Shown piece after piece: positions 1-8,386 of a DNA stretch of 64,000 nt. Where the stretch lies: positions 1 through 64,000 of the forward strand of contig PNON01000007.1 in assembly GCA_013824865.1 (NCBI GenBank), in the 5' to 3' direction. The translations under genes and the position numbers were made by a program. The notes beneath the pieces were generated by a model. That model did no database searches and was not told where the DNA came from. It saw only the letters and a list, made by a program, of their open reading frames with translations. Within the stretch, counting starts at the first letter, position 1, and each line of letters starts with the position of its first letter. This DNA is from Anaerolinea sp. (GTDB taxonomy: Bacteria; Chloroflexota; Anaerolineae; Anaerolineales; Anaerolineaceae).

Positions 1-69
1 CCGGCTGTATTTACATGCCTGGCTGTACATCCAGTTGAGCTGGGGATTGCTGGAGGGGATAATAATGGC

Positions 70-327
70 ATGGTTTATTTACTCAGGCTGATTGGCAGAA
101 ATGCCGGTGTGCCTTACAAGGTGCCATTCAGGATAGGGATGGGGTACAGCGCGATTTGCCCAAAATGCGGATCAAATCTCAACCTGAATGCAGGTATGCT
201 GGGTTCACAGGTCAAATGCACCAATCCCACCTGCAACCAGGTGATGATCATTGACCCAGTTGCGGTAACAATCAATGCCACTCAGACGAAACAGGAAGAT
301 CTCAAAAAGAAACGTTCCTGGTGGTAG
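70..327 (+). CDS. Small zinc-ribbon protein
   Basis: An 85-residue reading frame with a four-cysteine zinc ribbon: CPKCG at about residues 31-35 and CTNPTC at about residues 50-55. A hydrophilic tail ends in KKKRSWW. No catalytic domain is visible, so it is probably a small nucleic-acid or protein adaptor; the function is unknown. The start is uncertain. GGAGGGG at 52-58 lies 11 nt before ATG 70, and ATG 139 would give a 62-residue protein that keeps the whole ribbon. The frame is open back to position 1, so the N-terminus of a longer protein could lie outside the window. It is followed on the same strand by three other uncharacterised genes. Confidence 0.55.
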   Translation: MVYLLRLIGRNAGVPYKVPFRIGMGYSAICPKCGSNLNLNAGMLGSQVKCTNPTCNQVMIIDPVAVTINATQTKQEDLKKKRSWW

Positions 328-388
328 GCAAGTCAGCGCCTTGGGTGCTGACTGTGGATTGAATGATCGGTAAGAGGAGGTAACTCTC

Positions 389-997
389 ATGGGGTTGGAT
401 TTCAGTTACATGCTTTACTTCAAACGGGAAATGATCTGGGATGTACTGCAGGGTGTAATGGAGAACGCAGATCCCCACAAAGAACCCGCCATCATCCATT
501 TTCCTGATCGTGATTGGAGCGTTCCACTGGACACCTGGGGTTTAGAAGGTAACGAATATAAATGCACTGACCCGGAGTTTAGTTTTGCGCTTGTGTTAAA
601 CTTTATTGAGGATGAATCCATCCGTGATTACAAGAACCGCCTTGACCAGGGGGACGAGTTTCGTGGACCGCCTGAACCGGGGGAAGAGCGGGTTATATCC
701 ATTGGATATATCTACCTGACGATATACCAGGAGATTCCTGAGGAACCACCTACTGACCTGGTGTTATTTGATTTTGGTACAACCGGTACACGTATGAGCC
801 TGCTCTTCGAAGAGTCGTCATCCATCCGGGCTTATTTCCTTAGCCTGCTCAAGCGGTATACCGGAAGCTGTGGTGTTTTCAACCGGGAAGATACCGGGGA
901 GGTTTTCTGGCTAAACGGGGTGGAGATGGCTGAGACTATTGACGACGCATATATGCTGCCAGAAGAGATTGAAGAAAAGCTTAAGAGGCACAAATAA
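389..997 (+). CDS. Hypothetical protein, 202 aa
   Basis: I do not recognise this family. The 202-residue product is acidic and soluble with no signal peptide or membrane segment. It begins MGLDFSYMLYFKRE and contains a GYIYLTIYQE stretch and an FDFGTTGTRMS stretch that look like beta strands. AGAGGAGGT at 373-381 is a strong Shine-Dalgarno 7 nt before ATG, which fixes the start. It lies 61 nt after the zinc-ribbon gene and 190 nt before the coiled-coil gene, and may belong with them. Coding character is good (clear start signal, no competing long frame). Confidence 0.75.
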   Translation: MGLDFSYMLYFKREMIWDVLQGVMENADPHKEPAIIHFPDRDWSVPLDTWGLEGNEYKCTDPEFSFALVLNFIEDESIRDYKNRLDQGDEFRGPPEPGEERVISIGYIYLTIYQEIPEEPPTDLVLFDFGTTGTRMSLLFEESSSIRAYFLSLLKRYTGSCGVFNREDTGEVFWLNGVEMAETIDDAYMLPEEIEEKLKRHK

Positions 998-1187
998 ATT
1001 CCGCACGAATGGCTGGTGCAATTTTCACCTATAAAAAACCATGACATGCCAGCTTTAAGAGCGGATTTCTGAACCAATGAAAAAAGGAATGTCAGCAGGG
1101 TAAGGATGATTTCAGTTTATCGATTGATATCTTGATGCATAAAATATGGATACTGACTAATCATTACTGATCACGAGAGGCAACCTT

Positions 1188-2201
1188 ATGCAGGAAGATT
1201 TGGAGAAGCTGGAACAGAGTGTTATCCACTACCGCCGGCTGCTGTCGGAAGCAGAGGAAAGGCGCGCAAAGTATAAGAAGAATATCCCTTCCGAGATTTG
1301 GCAGAAATTTTACGAAATTTCAGAAGGGCTGGAAAAAGCAGAATCCAGGGTAAACGCTACCAGCGACCGACTGGTTGGTGAGGTGAATAAAATCCGGCAG
1401 GAGATTATGCGTTTATTGCAACAATATAATCACTGGCGGGAAAAGATGCGGCATATAGAAAGTTTATTTCTGGTGAATATTGTCAGGCCTGGTCAGCACT
1501 TAAAGCAGGCCATCCGCCAGCGCGAGCAACTGGAGCAGGAGTATCAACGCATCCACCAGACAATTCGTATGGAAGGATATTGTAGCTTGACTGAATTGGA
1601 AGAGGATATCCGCCAGGTTTTGGTGAAGGATGATCAGATCCAGCCAGAAAACGGAGAGGAAGAAAAAGACTTATTAAAGGCGGAAATTGAACTTGAAATG
1701 ATCAAGGACATGACCCTTGAGGATATCGAAGAATCGATTTCCCGGGAAGACCTTGCCAGGGATTTTAAGCGGGTGGTACTTCCGCGTGTGCATCCGGATA
1801 CTTCCAATACGCCAGAAGATATCTTTAATTCTGTGTATGAAGTCTATAAAAAAGGCGACCGGCTGTTAATGGAAGCTTATATCATTGAGTATCGCGGAGA
1901 GGTGCAGCCTGAAGCCAGTGAGGAGCCACTGGAAAAGCTGCATAAAGCCTGGGGATTATTTCAGAAATATCAGCGTCTGGCTTCCAGGTTAAGGCGACGG
2001 GTGGAACACCTTCTGCAAGATCTGACCAAGCAGGAATTGGAGCATCCGGAGAAAATCGAAATGGATATGAGACATCAACGGCAGGAGATCCTAGACCGGA
2101 TCAAGAAGGAGGGAGAGCAGATACTTGTCTGGCGGGAAAAGATTGAAGGGCTTACCCGGGCCTACAAAGAAAGACACCCGCAGCGTGGCAACAATGGCTG
2201 A
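1188..2201 (+). CDS. Coiled-coil protein with a J-domain-like HPD motif
   Basis: A 337-residue, highly charged protein. Residues 1-150 and 245-330 are rich in heptad-like Glu/Lys/Arg/Leu and should form long coiled coils. Between them, residues about 185-235 hold a segment like J-domain helices II-III: basic helix, HPDTSN at 202-207, then a helix with YKKGDRL. HPD is the Hsp70-contact tripeptide of DnaJ proteins, but helix I of a normal J domain is not evident, so this may be a degenerate or inserted J domain. GAGAGG precedes ATG 1188. It overlaps the next gene by 8 nt (ATGGCTGA), which suggests translational coupling. Possible role: a co-chaperone or scaffold for the neighbouring propeller; this is inference. 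Confidence 0.75.
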   Translation: MQEDLEKLEQSVIHYRRLLSEAEERRAKYKKNIPSEIWQKFYEISEGLEKAESRVNATSDRLVGEVNKIRQEIMRLLQQYNHWREKMRHIESLFLVNIVRPGQHLKQAIRQREQLEQEYQRIHQTIRMEGYCSLTELEEDIRQVLVKDDQIQPENGEEEKDLLKAEIELEMIKDMTLEDIEESISREDLARDFKRVVLPRVHPDTSNTPEDIFNSVYEVYKKGDRLLMEAYIIEYRGEVQPEASEEPLEKLHKAWGLFQKYQRLASRLRRRVEHLLQDLTKQELEHPEKIEMDMRHQRQEILDRIKKEGEQILVWREKIEGLTRAYKERHPQRGNNG

Positions 2202-3300
2202 GAAGCAGGTGATGAAGCTGCCGGAACAGGGTGGCGGGAAGCACAGCCTGCGAGCCATGCTCAAGCAGTACTTGCAGGCGAATGCAATCCCCGAGAAGCT
2301 GACCTGGGAAAGTATCACGGTCCGAAACGGATTGCCGCACAACTGGATCTACGATCTATACCAGGATTCTGTTAACCGCATATGGGCGGGAACTTGGGGC
2401 GGTGGTCTGGCTGTTTATGAAGGCAACAGGTGGCGTGTTTATACGCGCAAGGATGGCTTGCACAGCAATGAAGTCACCTGCATCCGCGAGGATAAGGCTG
2501 GCAGGATCTGGATTGCGACCGATAACGGGCTGAACGTTATGGATGGAGAGCACATTGCAGATGCCGGGTTGGCGGGGAAAAGCTTGCTAAACATCACATT
2601 TGACTGGGAGGGCAACCTGTGGGCTGGCTGTTGGCGCGCAGCGCTGAGCGGGGGAGGATTATACAAGTATGATCATCATGCCTGGACTTGCCTGTCCACC
2701 CGGCAGGATCTACCCGGACTTGAGATATTGAAGGTCTTCCTGGATTCCAGGGGGCAGATCTGGGTGGGTACCTACGAGCAGGGCATTGGCGCGGGAGCAG
2801 GATGTTTTGACGGAAAACATTGGAAAAACTACTCCTCACGTGATGGTCTGATTGATGATTGTGTCTATTCCATGTTTGAAGACCCGGCCGGCAATATGTG
2901 GTTCGGTACCATCGGTGGCATCAGTGTGTTTGATGGAAAGCAATGGCATTCCATGACCAGCAAAAATGGATTGGTGGACGACCGGGTGTACTGCATGCTG
3001 ATCGATTCTAAAAAGAAAATGTGGTTTGGAACCGAGGGTGGGGTGAGTCATTTTGATGGTAATGCATGGACTTCATACACAAAACAGGATGGCCTGGTGG
3101 AAAATCTGGTAAGAACCATTGTCGAAAATCGTGATGGCAGCCTGTGGTTTGGTACCTACCCTTACACAGTTGGACAAGGTGGAATAAGCATTTGCCGTTA
3201 CCAGGGGCAAAAAAGCCTGCCTGACTCAATGCTGGATATCTTGCCAGAGCCGCCTAAAACGAGGCAGTTACCGGCAAGCTCCGATAAGGAACATTATTAG
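2194..3300 (+). CDS. Seven-repeat two-component-regulator-type beta-propeller protein
   Basis: The 368-residue product consists almost entirely of seven repeats with the pattern D-x-x-G-x-[IL/M]-W-[AFIV]-[GA]-T followed by GG[LIV]-x-[VHY]-[FY] and W-x-x-[YM]-[TS]-x-x-[DN]-G-L, typical of Reg_prop repeats that make a seven-bladed propeller. WFGT occurs in the last three blades. Unlike most such proteins it has no signal peptide, membrane helix or histidine-kinase domain, so it is a free-standing cytoplasmic sensor or binding platform. ATG 2194 was chosen over an upstream in-frame ATG at 2125 because it overlaps the stop of the coiled-coil gene (ATGGCTGA) and the upstream extension lies inside that gene. 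The binding partner is unknown; the overlap with the HPD protein suggests joint function. Confidence 0.85.
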   Translation: MAEKQVMKLPEQGGGKHSLRAMLKQYLQANAIPEKLTWESITVRNGLPHNWIYDLYQDSVNRIWAGTWGGGLAVYEGNRWRVYTRKDGLHSNEVTCIREDKAGRIWIATDNGLNVMDGEHIADAGLAGKSLLNITFDWEGNLWAGCWRAALSGGGLYKYDHHAWTCLSTRQDLPGLEILKVFLDSRGQIWVGTYEQGIGAGAGCFDGKHWKNYSSRDGLIDDCVYSMFEDPAGNMWFGTIGGISVFDGKQWHSMTSKNGLVDDRVYCMLIDSKKKMWFGTEGGVSHFDGNAWTSYTKQDGLVENLVRTIVENRDGSLWFGTYPYTVGQGGISICRYQGQKSLPDSMLDILPEPPKTRQLPASSDKEHY

Positions 3301-3382
3301 ACCAGGCATTGTACTTGTATTTTGCCTTCCCCCATTTATTTAGGTATTGTCAGTATTTCCTTTTCATGATGTTATAAAAAGC

Positions 3383-4609
3383 TTATTTAACCTCAGATCT
3401 TCCCATGTCCCTACCAAAAAATGCAAAATAAAAAACGCCAAGCACCCCAAAGCCAGCAGCCATAGCAAAATTAGCAAGGGGTGAAATATTCCATAAGTAA
3501 GCCCCACCGACAGCGGCCGCAGCAACGATCACGTCCCGCAGAAGGTAATATAGCCCAAACATCCCCGCCTTTTTATCCTCTGGCGCAAGGTCCATGATTA
3601 ACGCCTTGCGGGTTGGCTCGCCGAATTCTTTTAACCCTCTAATGATAAACGCTATCACTAATAGTCCGAAACTGTTGGAAATAAATAATACAGCAGGGAA
3701 AATAGCGAAAAACCCGAAAGTGATTAAAACAAACGGCTTTTTTGAGGATTTATCCGCCAGGTAAGCCACCGGGATATAGATCAAGACGGCTGTGACCATT
3801 TCAATGGTCGTCAGGATGCCGAACTGGACGGAACTGATGCCTACATTCTTCATTGCCCAGATCACAACAAACGCATAAGGGATCTGCTCCGCGAAACGAA
3901 CCAGGATGTCAGAAATTAATAGGTTGCGCAGATTGGGCGACATATATTTCATCAGCTTGAGCGGATTTCTCTCCGCTTTATGCGCGGGTCTAAAGTCTTC
4001 GATCATCCGTTGCTGGAAGATCAATGCAATCACAGCCAGGATTAGCGCAATACCGAATGCGATCCGCACGCCGTCAGTCTCGCCATACTTGTAGATCATA
4101 TAGCCACCTAGCAGAGGGCCAAGCGCCATGGGTATCCGCTTCATAATGGAATTCATGGAAACGCCCATGGTGCGTTTGTTGTTAGGTATTACCCGGTTGA
4201 CCAGGCTCATCGTAGCCGGAAGTGAGAGAGATGACCAGGAGAGGAAGAATATAGCAGCCACCAGCACGGCTGGCCAGGATGGGAACAGGATGACGATCAG
4301 ATAGCCAAAAATGGCAATGAGATTGAATATTGCCAGCGCTTTTTTGTAGCCGAATCTGTCTGCAATGTAGCCGCCGGGGAAGGAGTAAAGAGCGGAAAGT
4401 AAGTTATCAATCCCATTTAGGATTCCGACAACCAGGGTTGAACCGCCTAGAGCCAGAACATAAATGGGCAGGAATCTTTCAGCCATCTTTTCCCCCAGCC
4501 CAACCAGAATGACCATTGTCAACATGGCCGCCAGGCTTTTTTTCAGCCCGAAGAATTGAAGAATTTTTCGAAAGATGCTGGGATGCTGGCTGTTATCCGG
4601 TGTGCTCAC
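3383..4609 (-). CDS. Major facilitator superfamily transporter
   Basis: A 408-residue integral membrane protein with about 12 hydrophobic helices. A GGYIADRFGYKK loop between helices 2 and 3 matches MFS motif A, which marks secondary transporters driven by proton or solute gradients. The second half repeats the fold with a LADKSSKKP loop. GAGGAAA lies just before ATG 4609. Substrate cannot be deduced; drug or sugar export families are both possible. It is transcribed away from the ABC operon's terminator and faces the propeller gene tail to tail with 82 nt between them. Single-gene unit as far as can be seen. Confidence 0.85.
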   Translation of the reverse strand: MSTPDNSQHPSIFRKILQFFGLKKSLAAMLTMVILVGLGEKMAERFLPIYVLALGGSTLVVGILNGIDNLLSALYSFPGGYIADRFGYKKALAIFNLIAIFGYLIVILFPSWPAVLVAAIFFLSWSSLSLPATMSLVNRVIPNNKRTMGVSMNSIMKRIPMALGPLLGGYMIYKYGETDGVRIAFGIALILAVIALIFQQRMIEDFRPAHKAERNPLKLMKYMSPNLRNLLISDILVRFAEQIPYAFVVIWAMKNVGISSVQFGILTTIEMVTAVLIYIPVAYLADKSSKKPFVLITFGFFAIFPAVLFISNSFGLLVIAFIIRGLKEFGEPTRKALIMDLAPEDKKAGMFGLYYLLRDVIVAAAAVGGAYLWNISPLANFAMAAGFGVLGVFYFAFFGRDMGRSEVK

Positions 4610-4746
4610 ATTTTCCTCGGTGATTATTAATATAGCACCAGTAATGTATTTTACTCCAGCACAGATAAGAGATTAATATTAGAAATCAATAGTTTGGATG
4701 CCAAATTGCTTTAAGTTGAATTGTATTAAAGATAATGGCGCAGGAA

Positions 4747-4793
4747 AAACTAATAAGCCTCCTTGCATAATTTGCAAGGAGGCTTATTAGTTT
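4747..4793 (-). terminator. Intrinsic terminator of the ABC peptide operon
   Basis: A perfect 21-bp inverted repeat (4747-4767 with 4773-4793) around a 5-nt loop TAATT. Read on the minus strand the stem ends in TTTTT just after the last gene of the operon (stop at 4798). On the plus strand the tail is poorer, so the minus-strand operon is the likely user, though it also insulates the MFS gene. Confidence 0.9.
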
Positions 4794-4797
4794 ATAT

Positions 4798-5004
4798 CTA
4801 ACGCCCTTTACGTTTAGAACTGGCGTAGAACGCAGCGCCCAGGGTGCCTAAAATCATGCCAACCAGAGATGACCCATATGAGAAGAAATTCAGGAAGAAG
4901 GTGGACTCAACCACTTTAATCACCATCAGCAGCGGGAGGATCACTCCCATGAGCATCAGGCAGAAGGCAAGCCAGATCATCCTGGTGGGGGTCAGCCAAC
5001 TCAT
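4798..5004 (-). CDS. Small two-helix membrane protein
   Basis: A 68-residue protein with two hydrophobic segments (about residues 9-30 and 40-60) and a basic C-terminus SSKRKGR, so it is probably an inner-membrane hairpin with cytoplasmic tail. ATG 5004 overlaps the stop of the upstream ATPase gene by ATGA, which suggests coupled translation; an alternative start five codons upstream has no better ribosome site. It is the last gene of the ABC operon and ends just before the terminator. I do not recognise the family; a role in assembly or stability of the transporter is only a guess. Confidence 0.65.
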   Translation of the reverse strand: MSWLTPTRMIWLAFCLMLMGVILPLLMVIKVVESTFFLNFFSYGSSLVGMILGTLGAAFYASSKRKGR

Positions 5005-6044
5005 TTTAGCAACCAGCACTTCACCCTGTGGCCGGCTTCCGGCTCGAACTCTGGCGGTTCTTCAACTTCGCAGAGGCTCTGTATTACATGCGGGCAGCGC
5101 GGGTGGAAGCGACAACCAGCCGGCGGATTGACCAGGCTGGGCGGTTCTCCGGGGGGGACTTCCTTTTGGATGATGGCATTGTTGGCATCCGGATCGGAGG
5201 TGGCTTCGAGCAGGGCGAAAGTGTACGGGTGCTTGGTGTTTTGCAGCATCTGTTTCACATTCCCTCTTTCCACCACCTGACCAGCATACATCACGAAGAT
5301 CTGTTCAGAGAAATACCGTACTGTCGAGAGGTCATGAGTGATGTAGATCACACCAAGGTTATGTTTGTTCTGTAATCCACGCAACAGTTTTAATATTTCC
5401 ACACGCACCGAGGCATCCAGCATGGAAACTGGCTCATCCGCGATCAACAACTGTGGCTCCATGATCATGGCGCGGGCAATGACCACGCGCTGCTGCTGTC
5501 CGCCACTTAATTGATGCGGGAACTTGGCCATGAATTCCTCAGCCGGGCTCATTTTGACTTCTTCCAGCGCCTTTTTTACCCGGTTGAAACGTTCAGTTGC
5601 GTCCTTGACACCATTGATCTTCAACGGTTCTTCAAGAATGTTTTGAATATTCATAAACGGTGGCATGGCACCGTAAGGATCCTGTTGAACATAGCCAACA
5701 TGCGAACGATAGTTTTTTAGATCATTCGCTTTCAAGTTATTTATCGCCGCACCCTCAAACGATACTTCGCCTTTGGTTGGTCGGTTTAGCAGCAGTATGG
5801 TGCGCATCAAGCTGGTCTTCCCGCAGCCGCTTTCACCTACGATGGCAATGGTCTCATTATTTCTAAGGTTAAATGTGACGCCATCTACAGCGCGAACAAA
5901 ACCAGCGTGTCTGAACCCCCATTTCCGCATCTCGAACCAAACATGTAAATCGTTGATTTTAAGCAGCTGATCTCCTGCTGTTGACTTTCGATCTGCCTGT
6001 TTATGGGGCGCATTCCCTTGAGTGATTTTATTGATTGGTGTCAT
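5001..6044 (-). CDS. Oligopeptide/dipeptide-type ABC transporter ATP-binding protein (OppF/DppF-like)
   Basis: A 347-residue ATPase of an importer. Visible motifs: Walker A GESGCGKTS, Q-loop region, signature LSGGQQQRV, Walker B LLIADEP and the H-loop THD. The C-terminus carries the oligopeptide-family extension PPAGCRFHPRCP with further cysteines, which in this family can bind an iron-sulfur cluster. It would pair with the preceding ATPase to power the two permeases. The first 25 residues before the ABC domain are longer than usual and could be trimmed by a later start. Twelve nt separate it from the upstream ATPase gene; the downstream small membrane gene overlaps its stop. Confidence 0.9.
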   Translation of the reverse strand: MTPINKITQGNAPHKQADRKSTAGDQLLKINDLHVWFEMRKWGFRHAGFVRAVDGVTFNLRNNETIAIVGESGCGKTSLMRTILLLNRPTKGEVSFEGAAINNLKANDLKNYRSHVGYVQQDPYGAMPPFMNIQNILEEPLKINGVKDATERFNRVKKALEEVKMSPAEEFMAKFPHQLSGGQQQRVVIARAMIMEPQLLIADEPVSMLDASVRVEILKLLRGLQNKHNLGVIYITHDLSTVRYFSEQIFVMYAGQVVERGNVKQMLQNTKHPYTFALLEATSDPDANNAIIQKEVPPGEPPSLVNPPAGCRFHPRCPHVIQSLCEVEEPPEFEPEAGHRVKCWLLK

Positions 6045-6056
6045 TGTATGCTCCCA

Positions 6057-7016
6057 TTAAACATATAACCAACATTTGACCAGATCTTCGCCAATTATTA
6101 CTGTTGGCGGCTCATCTGCACATTTAGCAAAGCGGCGCGGGCAGCGGGCTGCAAAGCGGCACCCGGTGGGCGGGTTGATCAGACTGGGGGGCTGACCGGT
6201 AATAAAATCCGGCTCTGCAGTACCACGAAGTTTTGGAACGCTAGCCATGAGTTTGGCTGAGTAGGGATGGCGCGGCTCTTTGAAGAAATGGAAGGCATCG
6301 CTCACTTCCACGATCTGACCGGCATACATCACCGCCACCCTATCTGCCAGCTCGCTGGAGGTGGCAATATCGTGGGTGATCAGCACAAAGCTGGTAGCCA
6401 TCTCCGACTTGATGCGTTTAAGCAGGTTGAAGATATTAGCCTGGGTCAATACATCCAGCGCGGAAGTAGGCTCATCCAGCATGACCAACGCCGGGGCAGT
6501 CACCAGAGACATTGCCAGTGCAACACGTTGGCGCATCCCGCCGGAAAGCTCGAAAGCGTATCGGTTGATGAAATCCACCGGGACGCCGACATGCTGGAAC
6601 ATCTTGATGGCTTGCTGCATGGCTTCTTCTTTCTTAACGCCATAATGCACCATCATCGGTTCCGCCACCTGGTCGCCCACACGCAACACCGGGTTGAGCG
6701 AGTTCATGGCTGCCTGGGGAACCAGCGACATCTTGACCCAGCGGATCCTTTTGCGATAATCCTCGTCTTCAAGGGCCATGGTTTCAATGTCATCCAGGTA
6801 TACTTTGCCGGAGTATTGTTCCACGTTGCGGGGCAGCAGGCGCAGGACTGCTTTGGCGAGAGAAGTCTTGCCACAGCCGGATTCGCCGACCACGACTACT
6901 GCCTGGTTAGGCTTCAACTGGAAGTTGACGCCATCCACTGCCTGAACAGTCCCTTTCGTTGTCCTAAAGTGGAGCTTGAGATCTTGTATATCAAGTAAGT
7001 AATTATTCTCTGCCAT
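6057..7016 (-). CDS. Oligopeptide/dipeptide-type ABC transporter ATP-binding protein (OppD/DppD-like)
   Basis: A 319-residue ABC ATPase: Walker A GESGCGKTSLAK, signature LSGGMRQRV, Walker B LVMLDEPTSALD, and the C-terminal GCRFAARCPRRFAKC cysteine motif of the Opp/Dpp family. Partner of the following ATPase gene in a heterodimeric motor at the cytoplasmic face. It starts 3 nt after the OppC-like gene and is clearly in the same operon. Substrate class (peptide versus oligosaccharide) cannot be told from the ATPase. Confidence 0.92.
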   Translation of the reverse strand: MAENNYLLDIQDLKLHFRTTKGTVQAVDGVNFQLKPNQAVVVVGESGCGKTSLAKAVLRLLPRNVEQYSGKVYLDDIETMALEDEDYRKRIRWVKMSLVPQAAMNSLNPVLRVGDQVAEPMMVHYGVKKEEAMQQAIKMFQHVGVPVDFINRYAFELSGGMRQRVALAMSLVTAPALVMLDEPTSALDVLTQANIFNLLKRIKSEMATSFVLITHDIATSSELADRVAVMYAGQIVEVSDAFHFFKEPRHPYSAKLMASVPKLRGTAEPDFITGQPPSLINPPTGCRFAARCPRRFAKCADEPPTVIIGEDLVKCWLYV

Positions 7017-7019
7017 GGT

Positions 7020-8384
7020 CTACATACCTCTCAGTTTGGGGTTAAAGATTCGGTCGAGAGCAAAACCCAGCATGGCAAAGCCCAGGCCGGTAAACATCAA
7101 CAGCACAGCAGGCTCAAGGATCCAGTAATAGTAACCTTTATATAGTGCGCCATAAGTCTCTGCATCATTGATGATCTTACCCCAGGTGGGCAAAACCGGA
7201 TCGCCAAGTCCCAGCACAGCCAGTGAGGCTTCCAGGAATACATAGCCAGGAACAGCTGAAACGAGGGCAGGGATGAGGAGTGGGACGATGCGCGGGATGA
7301 GGTATTTAAAGATGATGCGCATGTCCGTCGCGCCATACGCACGAGCTGCTTCTATATAGGTTGATTCTTTCACTTGAAGGAAGATGGCGCGATCAGTTTT
7401 GATTGAGCCGGTGAAAATGCTGAGTAGGATCGTTACACCCAGGATAATCCAGATGCTACGCGAGTAGAATGTACCCACCATGATAAGGATGGCCAGGAAG
7501 GGGAGCACCAGGTTGATCTCGGTGATGCGCTGGATCAGCTCATCCAGCCAGCCGCCAAACCAGGCGCCAATGGCCGCGATGATCATGGAAAGCAGGGATG
7601 TGCCCAGCGCTGCCAGCAAACCGAAAGCCAAAGCAATTGGAGCTCCCCACAGCATGGCCACTGTTAAATCCCTTCTGGTGTGATCTGTGCCAAACCAACC
7701 AGCCACATTTCCATGAAAGACAAACTCAGCATCAATATCCGAATCCTTCTCGAAAGTAACGCCATTTATGATGAGCTTGTAAGTGCCTTTCAGCGGCGTA
7801 GCCGGGTCTGAAGCCGGGACTGCAAAAATCCCATCAACCGGGTGGATCATCTCGCGCTTCATGATGCGATTGATGCGCTTTGCAAATCTTTCATCTTGAG
7901 AGAAACGGTAGGTGTACTTTGTGCTGACGCCAAAATCACCAATTCTTAATTCAGTCCCATCCGGGGTGACCATCGTTACTGAAACAAAAGGTTGCTTTTG
8001 GTCATATTTTGAACTGAAGTACAGAAACAGTTCCGGTGGAAAAACATCATAGTCGAAGGGGAATTCGTATTCAAAATCAATATTGGAACTTCCATCTGCC
8101 TTTGTAGTGATGACTTTGCTAAACTCTTCGCCTACGCCAGCTTTTATTACAAATGATTCAGGCAGTTTTTTCTCACTGAACCAGTTGTACCAGATGGGTG
8201 GTGCATTCTTAGGGTTTTGGTACCAGACATCTTCACCGCCGCGCCACAGACGAATGGCTTCATTGTAAGGGATCTTGATCATCGCGTAGATTGCCAGTAT
8301 GACTAGCAGCATCACGACAATCGAGCCAAAAATAGCAGAGGGGTATCGCGATATTTCACGGAAAGTATTCTTAAGTATGTTCAT
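7020..8384 (-). CDS. ABC transporter permease (OppC/DppC-like) with a large extracytoplasmic insertion
   Basis: A 454-residue inner-membrane permease. The C-terminal 230 residues form a normal BPD_transp_1 domain with the EAA loop at EAARAYGATDMRIIFKYLIP. After the first membrane helix (about residues 17-35) there is an unusual hydrophilic insertion of roughly 190 residues before the permease core resumes at GTDHTRRDLTVAML. Ordinary OppC proteins are about 290-300 residues. The insertion should sit outside the membrane and may contact the likewise enlarged binding protein encoded by the same operon. It begins 2 nt after the other permease gene. Confidence 0.9.
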   Translation of the reverse strand: MNILKNTFREISRYPSAIFGSIVVMLLVILAIYAMIKIPYNEAIRLWRGGEDVWYQNPKNAPPIWYNWFSEKKLPESFVIKAGVGEEFSKVITTKADGSSNIDFEYEFPFDYDVFPPELFLYFSSKYDQKQPFVSVTMVTPDGTELRIGDFGVSTKYTYRFSQDERFAKRINRIMKREMIHPVDGIFAVPASDPATPLKGTYKLIINGVTFEKDSDIDAEFVFHGNVAGWFGTDHTRRDLTVAMLWGAPIALAFGLLAALGTSLLSMIIAAIGAWFGGWLDELIQRITEINLVLPFLAILIMVGTFYSRSIWIILGVTILLSIFTGSIKTDRAIFLQVKESTYIEAARAYGATDMRIIFKYLIPRIVPLLIPALVSAVPGYVFLEASLAVLGLGDPVLPTWGKIINDAETYGALYKGYYYWILEPAVLLMFTGLGFAMLGFALDRIFNPKLRGM

Positions 8385-8386
8385 GG

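Noticed and set aside
65-91. Eight-codon frame from ATG 65 with a well-placed GGAGGGG
   Set aside because: Too short to support; the same ribosome site can serve the longer zinc-ribbon frame at 70.
6267-6998. 243-codon plus-strand frame opposite the OppD-like ATPase
   Set aside because: His-rich composition and no motif; a shadow of a conserved ATPase on the other strand.
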